A stretch of DNA of 48,642 nt from Novacetimonas maltaceti (GTDB taxonomy: Bacteria; Pseudomonadota; Alphaproteobacteria; Acetobacterales; Acetobacteraceae), in contig NZ_POTC01000023.1 in NCBI RefSeq assembly GCF_002906255.1, positions 1-48,642 on the forward strand. Direction: 5' to 3'. Numbering within the stretch: the first letter of the stretch is position 1; the number at the start of each line of letters is the position of its first letter. The position numbers were made by a program, and so were the translations under genes. Positions 1 through 8,858 of this stretch are shown here, one piece after another. Under the pieces are notes generated by a model. That model was given only the letters and a program-made list of their open reading frames with translations. It was not told where the DNA came from and did not search any database.

Positions 1-110
1 GTCCTGTCCCAGTGCTGGCACCCGTCCTCACGCGTCAGGCAGCAGGAGGAAGGCGTGACCTATGCCGCGCGCCTGACGCGTGAGGACGGGCGCCTGCACT
101 GGGACAGGAC
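1..110. repeat. Inverted repeat (fold-back) at contig edge
   Basis: Bases 1-40 are the reverse complement of 71-110 with only two mismatches (positions 16 and 20), separated by a 30-base loop. The right arm sits inside real fmt coding sequence; the left arm does not give a Fmt-like protein. This is the signature of a hairpin or chimeric read end at an assembly edge rather than a biological palindrome. Confidence 0.85.
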
Positions 111-399
111 GGCGGAACAGTTGGACCGGCAGGTGCGCGCCATGACGCCATGGCCCGGCACGTTTACCGAACTGGCGGCCCAGACGATCAAGATCGGGGC
201 CGTCGTGCCGGAACACGTCACCACATCGGCGGCACCGGGCACGGTCATTGATGACCGGCTGCTGGTGGCCTGCGGGGACGGCACGACCCTGCGGATCACG
301 CGCCTGCAACGGCCCGGACGCGGCATGATGGAGGCCGATGCCTTCCTGCGTGGGCAGGACATGCCCGTGGGCACCCGTTTCGACCCGTCCCGCGCATGA
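1..399 (+). CDS. fmt: Methionyl-tRNA formyltransferase, C-terminal part only
   Basis: C-terminal domain of Fmt, which formylates initiator Met-tRNA for translation initiation. The frame is open from base 1 and stops at 397-399. From about base 40 the translation carries the family hallmark QxEEGVTYA, followed by a C-terminal domain with KIGAVVP and an end at PSRA. The N-terminal catalytic domain lies outside the window. Bases 1-40 are a near-perfect inverted copy of 71-110 and translate to residues unlike Fmt, so I treat them as a contig-edge artefact and trust only about 40-399. The stop overlaps the truA start by 4 bp (ATGA), so the two are probably translationally coupled. The domain assignment is confident; the 5' boundary is not. 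Confidence 0.85.
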   Translation, partial: VLSQCWHPSSRVRQQEEGVTYAARLTREDGRLHWDRTAEQLDRQVRAMTPWPGTFTELAAQTIKIGAVVPEHVTTSAAPGTVIDDRLLVACGDGTTLRITRLQRPGRGMMEADAFLRGQDMPVGTRFDPSRA

Positions 400-1247
400 G
401 CGACGAGACCACGCGCCCCGCATGGGGCGGCCTGCCTCCCGGATTTGTCCCCCCACGCGCCGAAGCCCCGGCCAACGTGCGCCGCTGGGCGGTGCGGATC
501 GAATATGACGGCCGCGACTTTGTCGGCTGGCAGCGTCAGGCTTCGGGCCTGACCTCGGTCCAGAGCGTGCTGGAGGCCGCGGCCACGCGCCTGACCGGTG
601 GCCGTCCCGTCAGCAGCATCACCGCCGGGCGCACCGATTCCGGCGTGCACGCGACCGGGCAGGTGGCGCACCTCGATTTCCCCGCCGATATCCCGCTGAG
701 CAGTTCGGCGGTGCGTGACGCGCTGAATTACCACATGAAGCCGCACCGCGCGGCCATCCTGATCGCACGTCCCGTCCTGCCGGACTGGAGCGCGCGTTTT
801 TCCGCCATCCGCCGCTCCTACCGCTATCGCATCCTCAACCGCAGCGCCCGGCCCACACTGGATGAAGGACGGGTATGGCATGTGCGCCAGCCGCTGGATG
901 TGGACCTGATGCGCGAGGCCGCGCAGTCACTGCTGGGACGGCACGACTTCACCACCTTCCGCGCCTCCGCCTGTCAGGCGAAAAGCCCGGTCCGTACGCT
1001 CGACCGGCTGGAGATCCTGCGCGAGGGAGAGGAAATCGTCATCGTGACGGAGGCCCGCGCCTTCCTGCACCATCAGGTCCGCAACATGACCGGCACGCTC
1101 AAGATGGTGGGCGAAGGCAGTTGGTCGGTTGAACGGGTGGCGCAGGCGCTTGCCGCCCGCGACCGGCGCGCCGGTGGCCCCACGGCACCGGCGGAAGGGC
1201 TTTACCTGACCGGCGTGGGCTACCCCGAGGACCCGTTCGCGAAATAA
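396..1247 (+). CDS. truA: tRNA pseudouridine(38-40) synthase
   Basis: TruA isomerises uridines 38-40 in the anticodon arm of many tRNAs to pseudouridine. The 283-residue protein has the family start RIEYDGRDFVGWQ at about residues 34-46 and the catalytic motif AGRTDSGVHA with the nucleophilic aspartate at residue 81. It also has LNYHMKP in the middle and FLHHQVRNM near residue 230. Bacterial TruA is usually 245-270 residues; the extra length is a 30-residue Pro-rich N-terminus. The ATG at 396 overlaps the fmt stop as ATGA, and no good Shine-Dalgarno sequence precedes it, which fits coupling to fmt. An internal start closer to residue 29 cannot be excluded. Confidence 0.95.
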   Translation: MSDETTRPAWGGLPPGFVPPRAEAPANVRRWAVRIEYDGRDFVGWQRQASGLTSVQSVLEAAATRLTGGRPVSSITAGRTDSGVHATGQVAHLDFPADIPLSSSAVRDALNYHMKPHRAAILIARPVLPDWSARFSAIRRSYRYRILNRSARPTLDEGRVWHVRQPLDVDLMREAAQSLLGRHDFTTFRASACQAKSPVRTLDRLEILREGEEIVIVTEARAFLHHQVRNMTGTLKMVGEGSWSVERVAQALAARDRRAGGPTAPAEGLYLTGVGYPEDPFAK

Positions 1248-1270
1248 AGGCAACGCCTGGAAACGGCACT

Positions 1271-1912
1271 TCAGTGATGGGGTGCGGATGAAGCCCCCGG
1301 AAGCGCCATGAAATCATGCCACGGCATGTAATGCGGCGGCAGCAGCGCGGTAATCCCGGCCAGCAGCGTCAGGCTGAGCAGCACGGCCCCGACCAGCAGC
1401 ATCGCACGCCCGCCACCCAGCGCCAGTCCGACACGCGCGATGAACCATGTCATCCACAGGCTGTAGGCGAACCCGACGCCATTGATGATCAGGCCACCAT
1501 AAGTGGTCTCCAGCAGCGCCGGGGCCCCCAGCGCCATCAGAAGCGCCACCCCCAGCATGACAAAGGGCGACAGCCAGTCGGTCCACCACGCCGCGGCGAT
1601 ATAGCGGCACCACAATGCGGAACGGCCCCACCGTTGCGCCAGCGCATGGGTCACGATTGCAGGCAGCAGGATCATGCACAGCGAAAACAGCCAGCGCGTG
1701 GCGCTGGTGGCGTCGGGCGCATGCGCCATCGTCAGCAGGCCGCCCACCAGCCACAACGCAATACGCGGCGCCAGCGCCGTCAGGACCGCATCGGCCGTAT
1801 TGCCGAAATATACCAGCCCCGTAAGCCGCCCGCGTCCAAGCAGCAGCATCCCGCGCAGGATATTGCCAAACCCGCCGGGCGCGGGCTGGGGCGTCATGCC
1901 GTCATCCGCCAT
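1271..1912 (-). CDS. Uncharacterised multi-pass membrane protein coupled to dapE
   Basis: A 213-residue protein I do not recognise. It shows about five hydrophobic stretches (roughly residues 44-62, 74-92, 114-134, 138-160 and 168-190), Trp-rich loops (WCRY, WWTDWL, WMTW) and no obvious catalytic motif. Its start codon overlaps the dapE stop (ATGA at 1909-1912), so it is very likely co-translated with dapE as the last gene of the dapD-dapE unit. The 3' end converges on truA with a 23-bp gap. A role in lysine or peptidoglycan precursor metabolism would be guilt by association only. Confidence 0.8.
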   Translation of the reverse strand: MADDGMTPQPAPGGFGNILRGMLLLGRGRLTGLVYFGNTADAVLTALAPRIALWLVGGLLTMAHAPDATSATRWLFSLCMILLPAIVTHALAQRWGRSALWCRYIAAAWWTDWLSPFVMLGVALLMALGAPALLETTYGGLIINGVGFAYSLWMTWFIARVGLALGGGRAMLLVGAVLLSLTLLAGITALLPPHYMPWHDFMALPGASSAPHH

Positions 1913-3111
1913 CAGGCCATCAGCCTTTCCAGAAACATGTCATAAATCCGTGTCAGCTGCGTCAGGTCGGCAACCGGCACATGTTCATCCGCCTTGTGCA
2001 TGCTGGCCCCCACAAGGCCGAATTCGGCCACCGGGCAGTAGCGGCTGATGAACCGGGCGTCGGACGTCCCGCCCCCGGTATCAAGGCGTGGCGCATGTCC
2101 GGTAACCTTTGCCACCGCATCGCGCAGGGCATCCACCCCGGCCGTCGGCTGCGTCAGGAACGATTCCCCGCTGATGCGGATCTGGACATCCGCCCCCGGC
2201 GCATGCCGCGCACAGACGGTGCGTATCCACCCGGAAAGGTCCGCCCCCGTATGCAGGTCATTGAACCGGATGTTCAGCCGCGCGCACGCCGTGGCGGGAA
2301 TGACATTGGTCGCGCTATTGCCGACATCGATGCTGGTGACCTGCAGGCTGGACGGTTCGAACCATTCGCTACCGGTATCCAGCGGGACCGCAGTAAGTTC
2401 CTGCAGGAGCGCCAGCAGCCGGTGCACCGGGTTGTCCGCCCGGTGGGGATAGGCCACATGCCCCTGCACGCCCTTGACCGTGATCGTGGCATTCAGGCTG
2501 CCACGACGCCCGATCTTGATGACCTCGCCCATCTGCTGCGGGTTCGTCGGTTCCCCCACCAGGCAGAAATCGGGAACCTGTCCCTGCGCTTCCATCCATT
2601 CCAGGACGCGCACCGTGCCATTGGTCGCGGGGCCTTCCTCGTCCCCGGTAATCAGCAGGCTGATTGAACCGGGCACGCGGCCCCCATGCCGCGCGAGGTA
2701 GCAGCGCACGGCGGCGACAAAAGCGGCGATCCCGCCCTTCATGTCGCACGCCCCGCGCCCATACAGAAGCCCGTCATGGATCTGCGCGCCAAACGGGTCA
2801 CTGCGCCATGCCGCATCCCCCACCGGCACGACATCGGTATGCCCGGCGAAACAGACATGCGGATGCCCCGTGCCAAGGCGGGCGAACAGGTTGGGGGTGC
2901 GCGCCCCCCCTTCCCCGAACACCAGCGGCGTGACCGCAAAGCCCATCTGCCGCAGCACGGCCGCAAGCACGTCAATCGCGCACCCGTCATCCGGCGTGAC
3001 CGAAGGGCAGCGGATCAGGTCGCGGGCCAGCGTAAGCACACCCCCGGCATCCTCCTGCGCCACGGGGGCCTGTGCCCCGCGGGTTGCGTTGCCGGTGGGT
3101 GTCTCACTCAT
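1912..3111 (-). CDS. dapE: Succinyl-diaminopimelate desuccinylase
   Basis: DapE hydrolyses N-succinyl-LL-2,6-diaminopimelate to LL-DAP and succinate, on the way to lysine and meso-DAP for peptidoglycan. The 399-residue M20 metallopeptidase has the metal and catalytic motifs in order: AGHTDVVPVGD (His and catalytic Asp), GRGACDMKGG (bridging Asp), DEEGPATNG (catalytic Glu pair) and MHKADEHV (C-terminal His). About 375 residues is typical; the extra is a low-complexity N-terminus of about 25 residues, so an internal start is possible. It lies 14 bp downstream of dapD and overlaps the following membrane-protein gene by 4 bp, giving one operon. Confidence 0.95.
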   Translation of the reverse strand: MSETPTGNATRGAQAPVAQEDAGGVLTLARDLIRCPSVTPDDGCAIDVLAAVLRQMGFAVTPLVFGEGGARTPNLFARLGTGHPHVCFAGHTDVVPVGDAAWRSDPFGAQIHDGLLYGRGACDMKGGIAAFVAAVRCYLARHGGRVPGSISLLITGDEEGPATNGTVRVLEWMEAQGQVPDFCLVGEPTNPQQMGEVIKIGRRGSLNATITVKGVQGHVAYPHRADNPVHRLLALLQELTAVPLDTGSEWFEPSSLQVTSIDVGNSATNVIPATACARLNIRFNDLHTGADLSGWIRTVCARHAPGADVQIRISGESFLTQPTAGVDALRDAVAKVTGHAPRLDTGGGTSDARFISRYCPVAEFGLVGASMHKADEHVPVADLTQLTRIYDMFLERLMA

Positions 3112-3125
3112 GACCGGTCCGCCCT

Positions 3126-3974
3126 TCAGCCGCGCAGCAGCTCGTTGATGGAGGTTTTCGACCGTGTGCGCTCATCCACCCGCTTGACGATCACCGCGCA
3201 GTCAAGCGCGGGCAGCGGCCTGCCCTCGGCCGAGGTCGGCTGGCGCGGCGGCAGGGTGCCGGGCACCACGACGGAATAGGCCGGGACGCGGCCCATGAAC
3301 ACCTCGCCCGTCGCACGGTCGACGATCTTGGTCGACGCGCCAAGGAACACGCCCATCGACAGCACGCTGCCACGTTCGACCACGACGCCTTCCGCCACTT
3401 CGGAGCGCGCGCCGATGAAGCAGCCATCCTCGATGATGACCGGGGCGGCCTGCAGCGGCTCCAGCACGCCGCCGATGCCCACGCCACCGCTGATATGGCA
3501 GTTCTTGCCAATCTGCGCGCAGCTGCCGATCGTGACCCACGTATCGACCATCGTGCCGCTGTCGACATAGGCCCCGGCATTGACGAAGCTGGGCATCAGG
3601 ACGACGCCCGGCGCGATATGGGCCGAGCGGCGCACGACGGCGCCCGGCACGGCACGGAAGCCTGCCTGCGCGAATTCCGCCTCGTTCCAGCCCGCGAATT
3701 TCAGCGGCACCTTGTCAAAGGCAGGCGCGCCAGCCCCCCCGCCGGGCACAAGGCGATTGTCGTTGAGGCGGAAGGACAGCAGCACCGCCTTCTTCAGCCA
3801 TTCATTGACAACCCAGCCGTCCGCGCCCGGCATCGCCACGCGCAGGCGACCGGTATCAAGTGCGGACAGCGCGGCCTCCACCGGCGCGCGATCCGCGTCG
3901 CCAGACGTGGGGGACAGCGTCTCACGCCGTTCCCACAGGGCCTCGATCTGGCTCTGGAGGGCTGTATCAGTCAT
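3126..3974 (-). CDS. dapD: Tetrahydrodipicolinate N-succinyltransferase
   Basis: DapD transfers succinyl from succinyl-CoA to tetrahydrodipicolinate, the step two before DapE. The protein has an N-terminal helical domain ([13 protein letters not shown]) and a left-handed beta-helix of hexapeptide repeats in the middle ([32 protein letters not shown]). With the start at 3974 it is 282 residues, matching the family length of about 275-285. The frame is open 21 codons further upstream, but that part does not look like DapD. The succinylase branch is therefore used here, with dapE directly downstream. Confidence 0.95.
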   Translation of the reverse strand: MTDTALQSQIEALWERRETLSPTSGDADRAPVEAALSALDTGRLRVAMPGADGWVVNEWLKKAVLLSFRLNDNRLVPGGGAGAPAFDKVPLKFAGWNEAEFAQAGFRAVPGAVVRRSAHIAPGVVLMPSFVNAGAYVDSGTMVDTWVTIGSCAQIGKNCHISGGVGIGGVLEPLQAAPVIIEDGCFIGARSEVAEGVVVERGSVLSMGVFLGASTKIVDRATGEVFMGRVPAYSVVVPGTLPPRQPTSAEGRPLPALDCAVIVKRVDERTRSKTSINELLRG

Positions 3975-4122
3975 GAATTCCAAATCCTGTTCCGGACAGC
4001 ATCGCCACCCCCGTGCATCAGGGTGCGGCGACGGCATGAAATGGGGTGATCGCGGACCATGCGGGGGATGGCCGCCCCTGTCAACGCATTCCCCGTTTTG
4101 TGGGCACGAGGCGGCGGCCGCC

Positions 4123-5028
4123 TCATTCCCCGCGGATCAGCGTGCCCAGCCCTGCTTCGGTAAACAGTTCCAGCAGGCAGGCATGCGGCACGCGGCCATC
4201 AAGGATCACGGCGGCCTTCGCCCCGGCCTTCACGGCGGCAAGGCAGGTTTCGACCTTGGGGATCATCCCGCCCGAGATCATGCCGCTTGCGATGCCACGA
4301 CGGGCATCCTCCGCCGTCAGTTCGGGGATGAGGTTGCCATTTTCATCCAGCACGCCCGGCACGTCCGTCAGCATCAGCAGGCGGCTGGCATTGACCGCGC
4401 CCGCGATGGCGCCCGCCGCCGTGTCGGCATTGATGTTGTAGGTCTCCCCGTTCTCGCCACTTCCAACAGGGGCGATGACGGGGATCAGGCCCGATCCCGA
4501 CAGGGCATAGATGACGCGCGGGTCGATGCGCGTGGGTTCCCCCACGAACCCGAGGTCGAGCAGGCGGTCCGTCTCCACCCCGTTTTCACGGGCGCGGCGT
4601 TCAAGCCTGCGCGCGGAAATCAGGCCGCCATCCATGCCCGAAATCCCCACCGCCAGCGCGCCGGCACGGTTGATCAGGCCCGCGACCTGCTTGTTCACCT
4701 TGCCCGCGAGCACCATCTCGATCACGTCGATCATCGCCGCATCGGTCACGCGCAGGCCGTCGATGAAGGTCGATTCGATCTGCAGCCTCTTGAGCATCGC
4801 GCTGATCTGCGGGCCGCCGCCATGGACGATGACGGGATTGATCCCCACCTGCTTGAGCAGGGCGACATCATGACCGAACGCATCCGACAGCGAGGTATCG
4901 ACCATCGCGCTGCCGCCATATTTCACGACAAGCGTATCCCCGGCATAGCGTCGCAGGTACGGCAACGCCCGCGCCAGAACATCTGCCCGTTCGCGGGCAT
5001 CCTGACTGCCCGGTCCTGTTAACGTCAT
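4123..5028 (-). CDS. argB: Acetylglutamate kinase
   Basis: ArgB phosphorylates N-acetyl-L-glutamate in arginine biosynthesis. The 301-residue protein shows the glycine-rich phosphate loop VVKYGGSAM, the substrate motif IVHGGGPQI, and the C-terminal [13 protein letters not shown] and [15 protein letters not shown]. The start at 5028 gives the usual length; upstream in-frame sequence is translated engB-argB intergenic DNA. The gene lies 61 bp downstream of engB and 148 bp upstream of dapD, so it probably ends the rpmH-to-argB operon, with dapD starting a new unit or being read through. Confidence 0.95.
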   Translation of the reverse strand: MTLTGPGSQDARERADVLARALPYLRRYAGDTLVVKYGGSAMVDTSLSDAFGHDVALLKQVGINPVIVHGGGPQISAMLKRLQIESTFIDGLRVTDAAMIDVIEMVLAGKVNKQVAGLINRAGALAVGISGMDGGLISARRLERRARENGVETDRLLDLGFVGEPTRIDPRVIYALSGSGLIPVIAPVGSGENGETYNINADTAAGAIAGAVNASRLLMLTDVPGVLDENGNLIPELTAEDARRGIASGMISGGMIPKVETCLAAVKAGAKAAVILDGRVPHACLLELFTEAGLGTLIRGE

Positions 5029-5089
5029 CCGATCGTGCCTCAATCCATCAAACACTGTGCGGCCATGACCCTTATCACAGCCGGACCCT

Positions 5090-5767
5090 TCATGCCCGTG
5101 CGGGGGGCGGATATGCAAGCCGCGCAAGTTCCGCGCGCAGTTCAACAATCCCTTCGCCGTTCGTGCTGCTCGTCGCAAGGACGATGGGATAGGCGGCTGC
5201 ATGGGCTGCCGCGATCTCGCGCGCCTCACGCAGTTTCGCCGCCAGCACGGGGGGCTTGGGGACATCGCATTTCGTCAGCACGATCTGGAACGTGACCGCC
5301 GCGCGATCGAGCAGCTTCATGATCTGGCGGTCGTTTTCCTTGATCTCCACCCGCGAATCCAGCAGCAGCACCACGCGCTTGAGGGTCGGGCGCCCACGCA
5401 GGAACGAGAACATCATCCCCTGCCAGTCTTCCTTGACCGCCTTGGCCGCCTTGGCAAAGCCATAGCCCGGCATGTCCACCAGCGTCAGGCGCCCTGCAAG
5501 CTCAAAGAAATTGAGCTGCTTCGTGCGTCCCGGCTCGGACGAGGCACGCGCCAGCGTCCGCCGCCCCGTCAGGGCGTTGACCAGGCTGGACTTCCCCACG
5601 TTGGAACGTCCGGCGAACGCGACCTCCGGCAGCAGGGGGTCGGGCAACTGGCCGAGTTTCTGCGCGCCGAAGACGAACTGGCACTCACCCGCGAACAGCA
5701 GGCGTCCCGCCTCGCGGTCGCGCTCGATTTCCTCTGGCGTCGGGGCCTGGGGCGTAAAATCAACCAT
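5090..5767 (-). CDS. engB: Ribosome biogenesis GTPase YsxC/EngB family
   Basis: EngB is an essential GTP-binding protein in large-subunit assembly. With the ATG at 5767 the protein is 225 residues and has all G motifs: G1 GRSNVGKSS (residues 53-61), switch threonine in EPGRTKQ, G3 DMPGYG, G4 TKCD and G5 ATSS. The start is chosen because it gives the conserved short N-terminus and overlaps the yidC stop by 8 bp, implying coupling. Earlier in-frame ATGs lie inside yidC (for example at 5788). Gene order yidC-engB-argB is common in alphaproteobacteria. Confidence 0.95.
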   Translation of the reverse strand: MVDFTPQAPTPEEIERDREAGRLLFAGECQFVFGAQKLGQLPDPLLPEVAFAGRSNVGKSSLVNALTGRRTLARASSEPGRTKQLNFFELAGRLTLVDMPGYGFAKAAKAVKEDWQGMMFSFLRGRPTLKRVVLLLDSRVEIKENDRQIMKLLDRAAVTFQIVLTKCDVPKPPVLAAKLREAREIAAAHAAAYPIVLATSSTNGEGIVELRAELARLAYPPPARA

Positions 5768-7967
5768 TGCCGCCTGTCTTGTCCCCATCCTTGCCATTCC
5801 CGTCAGCCTTGTCGCCGCCCGGCGAAGGATTGCGCCGGGCAGCCTTCTGCCGGTTCCTGGCCTGCCTGTTGTTGTGCTTTTTCTTCTTGCGCGAGGCGGT
5901 ATGGACCGCAGGCGCCGCGCCCGCATCCTTATCGGTCGTGGCGGCCGCATCCCCTGCCGCGTCTGGCTTGCTCACGAGGTCGGTCGCGGTGGTCGCGGCG
6001 GCCTTGCCTGCATCGGCCCCATCCGCATCAGTCCCCTGCGCATCGGCCTTGTCCGGCTGCGGCACTTCCCGGATGACGGTGCCCTCGATCTGCTTGCCGA
6101 CCGGCTTGCCCGTGCCACCTGCCCTGTTGCCACCGGCCTTGCTGGCGGCCGCTTCCTGAACCGCCTTTGCCTGGCGTTCGAGCGCGCCCTGCAGCATCTT
6201 CGCAAAGAAGCCCGGCTTCTTTTCCGGCTGCGGCTTTTTGAGCGCGGGGTTCCTGGCTTCGGCATCGACACGGCGCTGGATCAGGGCCTGCTGCGCCATC
6301 GTCAGCAGGTTGTTCCAGCAGTAATAGATCACCAGTCCCGACGGCTGCCGCGCCATGAAGAAGGTGAACAGGACCGGCATCATCTGGAACATCTTCTGCT
6401 GCGCCGGGTCGGCGGCGGGGGCAGGATTGATCTTCTGCTGCGCGAACATGGTCAGGCCAAAGGCGATCGGCCACAGCCCGAGCTGGAAGAAGGTCGAGAT
6501 GTGCGTCGGATCCCACGGGATCAGCCCGAACAGGGTGAAGATGTTCGTCGGGTCAGCGGCCGACAGGTCATGGATCCAGCCGAAGAACGGCGCATGCCGC
6601 ATCTCGATCGTGACGAACAGCACCTTGTACAGGCACCAGAAGACCGGGATCTGCAGCAGCATCGGCAGGCAGCCGCTGGCGGGATTGACCTTTTCTTCCT
6701 TGTACAGCGCGATCATGTGCTGGTTCAGCGCCATCTGGTCGTCTTTATAACGCTCCCGCAGGGCTTTGACCTTGGGCTGGAGCTGGCGCATCTTGCCCAT
6801 GGAACGGAACTGCTTGGTCGCCAGCGGGAAGAACAGCCCCTTGACCACCAGCGTAAAGGCCATCAGCGCGAGGCCGAAATTCCCCAGAAGCGTATTCAGC
6901 CAGTCCAGCACGGTGAAGATGGGATGCGTCAGGAACGCGAACCAGCCGAAATCCACCGCCTTCCAGAAGGAGGGAATGTGCAGGCTGGCCTCGTACTTCT
7001 CCAGCAGCGGGACTTCCTTCGCACCGGCGAAGACATGGGTTTCGGTCACGCCGTCCCCGCCGGGTGCGACCACTTCGGGCGTGCGGGCGGTAAAGCCGAC
7101 CTGATAGACCCCCTCATGCCCGGCTTCGGGCGCATAGCCATAGCTGCCGGTCACCAGCGAATCCTGCTGCGGGATCACGGCGGTCAGCCAGTATTTGTCG
7201 GTAATGCCGCCCCATCCGCCCGTGCCGGGCTTGTTCCACGACATGTTGCCCGGCGGCACCGCGCCATTGCGCACGGTCTTGTAGGAGCTTTCGTCCAGAC
7301 GGCCGTCGATGACGGAAATCGGCCCCTCATGCACCAGGTAGCCCCCCGTCTCCACGGGGGTATAGCCACGATCGACGCGCGAATAAGGGTAGAGCGACAC
7401 CGCTTCCGCCCCGTGGTTGTGCACCTTCTGGGTGACGGAGAACATGTAGTTCTGGTCGATCGCAACGTCGAGTTCGAAAACCTGCCCCTGCCCGTTATCC
7501 CATGTCAGGACGACGGGCTGGTCCTGCGTCAGGGTGGACTGGTCCGCGCTCCAGACCGTGTTGGCGTCGGGCACGCGCACCTGCCCGCCCGCGATGTTGA
7601 GCCAGCCGACCTCCACCAGGTTCGACTGCGGGTCCTGCCGCGGGTCGAGGATACGGACCAGCGCGCTGCCGGGCTTGACCGTCTCGTGATAGTCCTTGAG
7701 CACGAGGTCATCGAGGCGCGCGCCACGCAGGTCGATCGACCCGCTGACACGCCCGGTATCAATCGCAAGGCGGGGGTCGTCCTTTGCATCCGTCACGGCA
7801 GGACCGTCGCCCGTGGGGGCGGACGATGCCGTGGCAGGCGCATCCTGTTCGGTGCTGGCCGCCGGCGGCGTGACCGCCTTGTGATCCGGATGCGGCATCA
7901 GATACTGGAAACCGACCAGAACCACGGCAGACATCACCGTCGCCACCATTAAACGCTTGATATCCAT
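5760..7967 (-). CDS. yidC: Membrane protein insertase YidC with long basic C-terminal tail
   Basis: YidC inserts and folds inner-membrane proteins, alone or with SecYEG. The 735 residues contain an N-terminal signal anchor (about 6-22), a Gly/Asp-rich periplasmic beta domain (about 60-370), and the conserved five-segment insertase core (about 390-576) with FPLATKQFRSM, NPASGCLPMLLQIPVFW and FFMARQPSGLVIYY. It ends in a tail of about 159 residues (577-735) rich in Lys, Arg, Ala, Gly and Asp, with a dense basic cluster near 692-712. Typical proteobacterial YidC is 540-620 residues, so the tail is unusually long. Basic tails in YidC/Oxa1 relatives contact ribosomes, which is the likely role here by inference. 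The gene follows yidD by 21 bp. Confidence 0.96.
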   Translation of the reverse strand: MDIKRLMVATVMSAVVLVGFQYLMPHPDHKAVTPPAASTEQDAPATASSAPTGDGPAVTDAKDDPRLAIDTGRVSGSIDLRGARLDDLVLKDYHETVKPGSALVRILDPRQDPQSNLVEVGWLNIAGGQVRVPDANTVWSADQSTLTQDQPVVLTWDNGQGQVFELDVAIDQNYMFSVTQKVHNHGAEAVSLYPYSRVDRGYTPVETGGYLVHEGPISVIDGRLDESSYKTVRNGAVPPGNMSWNKPGTGGWGGITDKYWLTAVIPQQDSLVTGSYGYAPEAGHEGVYQVGFTARTPEVVAPGGDGVTETHVFAGAKEVPLLEKYEASLHIPSFWKAVDFGWFAFLTHPIFTVLDWLNTLLGNFGLALMAFTLVVKGLFFPLATKQFRSMGKMRQLQPKVKALRERYKDDQMALNQHMIALYKEEKVNPASGCLPMLLQIPVFWCLYKVLFVTIEMRHAPFFGWIHDLSAADPTNIFTLFGLIPWDPTHISTFFQLGLWPIAFGLTMFAQQKINPAPAADPAQQKMFQMMPVLFTFFMARQPSGLVIYYCWNNLLTMAQQALIQRRVDAEARNPALKKPQPEKKPGFFAKMLQGALERQAKAVQEAAASKAGGNRAGGTGKPVGKQIEGTVIREVPQPDKADAQGTDADGADAGKAAATTATDLVSKPDAAGDAAATTDKDAGAAPAVHTASRKKKKHNNRQARNRQKAARRNPSPGGDKADGNGKDGDKTGGNG

Positions 7968-7988
7968 CAGCGACCAGCCAGACTCTCG

Positions 7989-8285
7989 TTATTCAGGTTT
8001 ATGGATGCGGCAGCAGGAGCGACCATCATGGTGCGTGGTGGGCACCGGGTCATATCCCCCCGCATTCCAGGGATTGCAGCGCATGATGCGCCACAACGAC
8101 ATCAGACCGCCACGCCACGCACCGTGGCATGCCAGGGCATCGCGGGCATAATGGCTGCATGACGGGGTAAAGCGGCAGTTGGCGCCGATCACGGGCCGGA
8201 CCAGCAACTGGTAGGCACGGATCATTCCGCGCATCGCCGCGACAACAGGGCCCCGTGAAACCGGACCGGGGGAAGGAATGTTCAC
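7989..8285 (-). CDS. yidD: Membrane protein insertion efficiency factor YidD
   Basis: Small amphipathic inner-membrane-associated protein that helps YidC-dependent insertion. The 98 residues contain the family core: YQLLVRP, GANCRFTPSCSHYA with the conserved cysteines, and RCNPW.GGYDPVP. The start at 8285 overlaps the rnpA stop by 4 bp, and yidC follows after 21 bp, the classic rpmH-rnpA-yidD-yidC order. The C-terminal Cys-rich extension after PVP is lineage-variable. Confidence 0.95.
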   Translation of the reverse strand: MNIPSPGPVSRGPVVAAMRGMIRAYQLLVRPVIGANCRFTPSCSHYARDALACHGAWRGGLMSLWRIMRCNPWNAGGYDPVPTTHHDGRSCCRIHKPE

Positions 8286-8632
8286 GCGTCCCCCACGACC
8301 CCGGCTTTTTTCAACGCCTTGCGATAGTCAGCCAGCAACGCGGCAAATTTACGATCGATTGTGGCGCTACGGCCAATCACGACAAGATCAACGCCACTGA
8401 GGGGCAGTTCCCGCCCGACCTGGCGGACCACCTCGCGCAGGCGCCTGCGTACACGATTGCGGACCACGGAATTCCCGACCTTCTTCGTCACGGTAAAACC
8501 ATGACGCGCCGAATCGTCGTCATCACGACGCAACGCCTGCACGACCATGCCGGATACCGGGGCCTTGCGGCCTTTTGCCGCGACCTTCAGGAATTCAGCA
8601 CGTTTCTTGAGACGTATCGACCGGTCGGCCAC
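8282..8632 (-). CDS. rnpA: Ribonuclease P protein component
   Basis: RnpA is the protein cofactor of RNase P, which matures the 5' ends of tRNAs. The 116 residues contain the N-terminal RLKKRAEFLKV helix, the central GFTVTKKVGNSVVRNRVRRRLRE with the RNR signature, and the C-terminal DLVVIGR. Length and basic composition fit the family. It lies 70 bp downstream of rpmH, separated by a strong hairpin (8664-8686) that may lower expression relative to L34, as is known for this operon in other bacteria. Confidence 0.96.
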   Translation of the reverse strand: MADRSIRLKKRAEFLKVAAKGRKAPVSGMVVQALRRDDDDSARHGFTVTKKVGNSVVRNRVRRRLREVVRQVGRELPLSGVDLVVIGRSATIDRKFAALLADYRKALKKAGVVGDA

Positions 8633-8663
8633 GTTCAGCAGCCCCTGTTAATGCAGAGTGTCA

Positions 8664-8686
8664 TTCCGGGACAGGCTGTCCCGGAA
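8664..8686 (-). promoter_or_regulatory. Intercistronic hairpin between rpmH and rnpA
   Basis: An almost perfect 11-bp inverted repeat (TTCCGGGACAG with its complement, one-base centre, so about 10 bp with a 3-nt loop in practice). It is not followed by a U-tract on the minus strand, so it looks like an attenuator, partial terminator or RNA-processing site rather than a strong terminator. Confidence 0.6.
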
Positions 8687-8702
8687 CGTAAGACCAGGGC
8701 AA

Positions 8703-8837
8703 TTAAGCGGAAAGACGCTTGCGGCCCTTGGTGCGACGGTTCGCAATCACCTTGCGGCCACCGACGGTTTCCATGCGGGAACGAAAGCCGTGACGGCGCT
8801 TGCGGACCAGCTTCGAGGGTTGATACGTGCGCTTCAC
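8703..8837 (-). CDS. rpmH: 50S ribosomal protein L34
   Basis: L34 is a small basic protein of the large ribosomal subunit. The 44-residue protein starts [18 protein letters not shown] and ends [11 protein letters not shown], matching the family across its whole length. The start is GTG at 8837, preceded by a good Shine-Dalgarno sequence (GGGAG, 8 nt upstream); the in-frame extension to 8957 runs through the promoter and leader and is not coding. It is the first gene of the rpmH-rnpA-yidD-yidC-engB-argB unit and has a well-placed sigma-70 promoter. Confidence 0.97.
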   Translation of the reverse strand: MKRTYQPSKLVRKRRHGFRSRMETVGGRKVIANRRTKGRKRLSA

Positions 8838-8858
8838 GACGGCACTCCCAGATTGACT

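Noticed and set aside
1-39. True N-terminal extension of the Fmt fragment
   Set aside because: The bases are an inverted copy of 71-110 and do not translate to Fmt-like sequence.
5472-7952. Plus-strand open frame of 826 codons
   Set aside because: Antisense to yidC and engB; no domain, and both real genes have full motifs.
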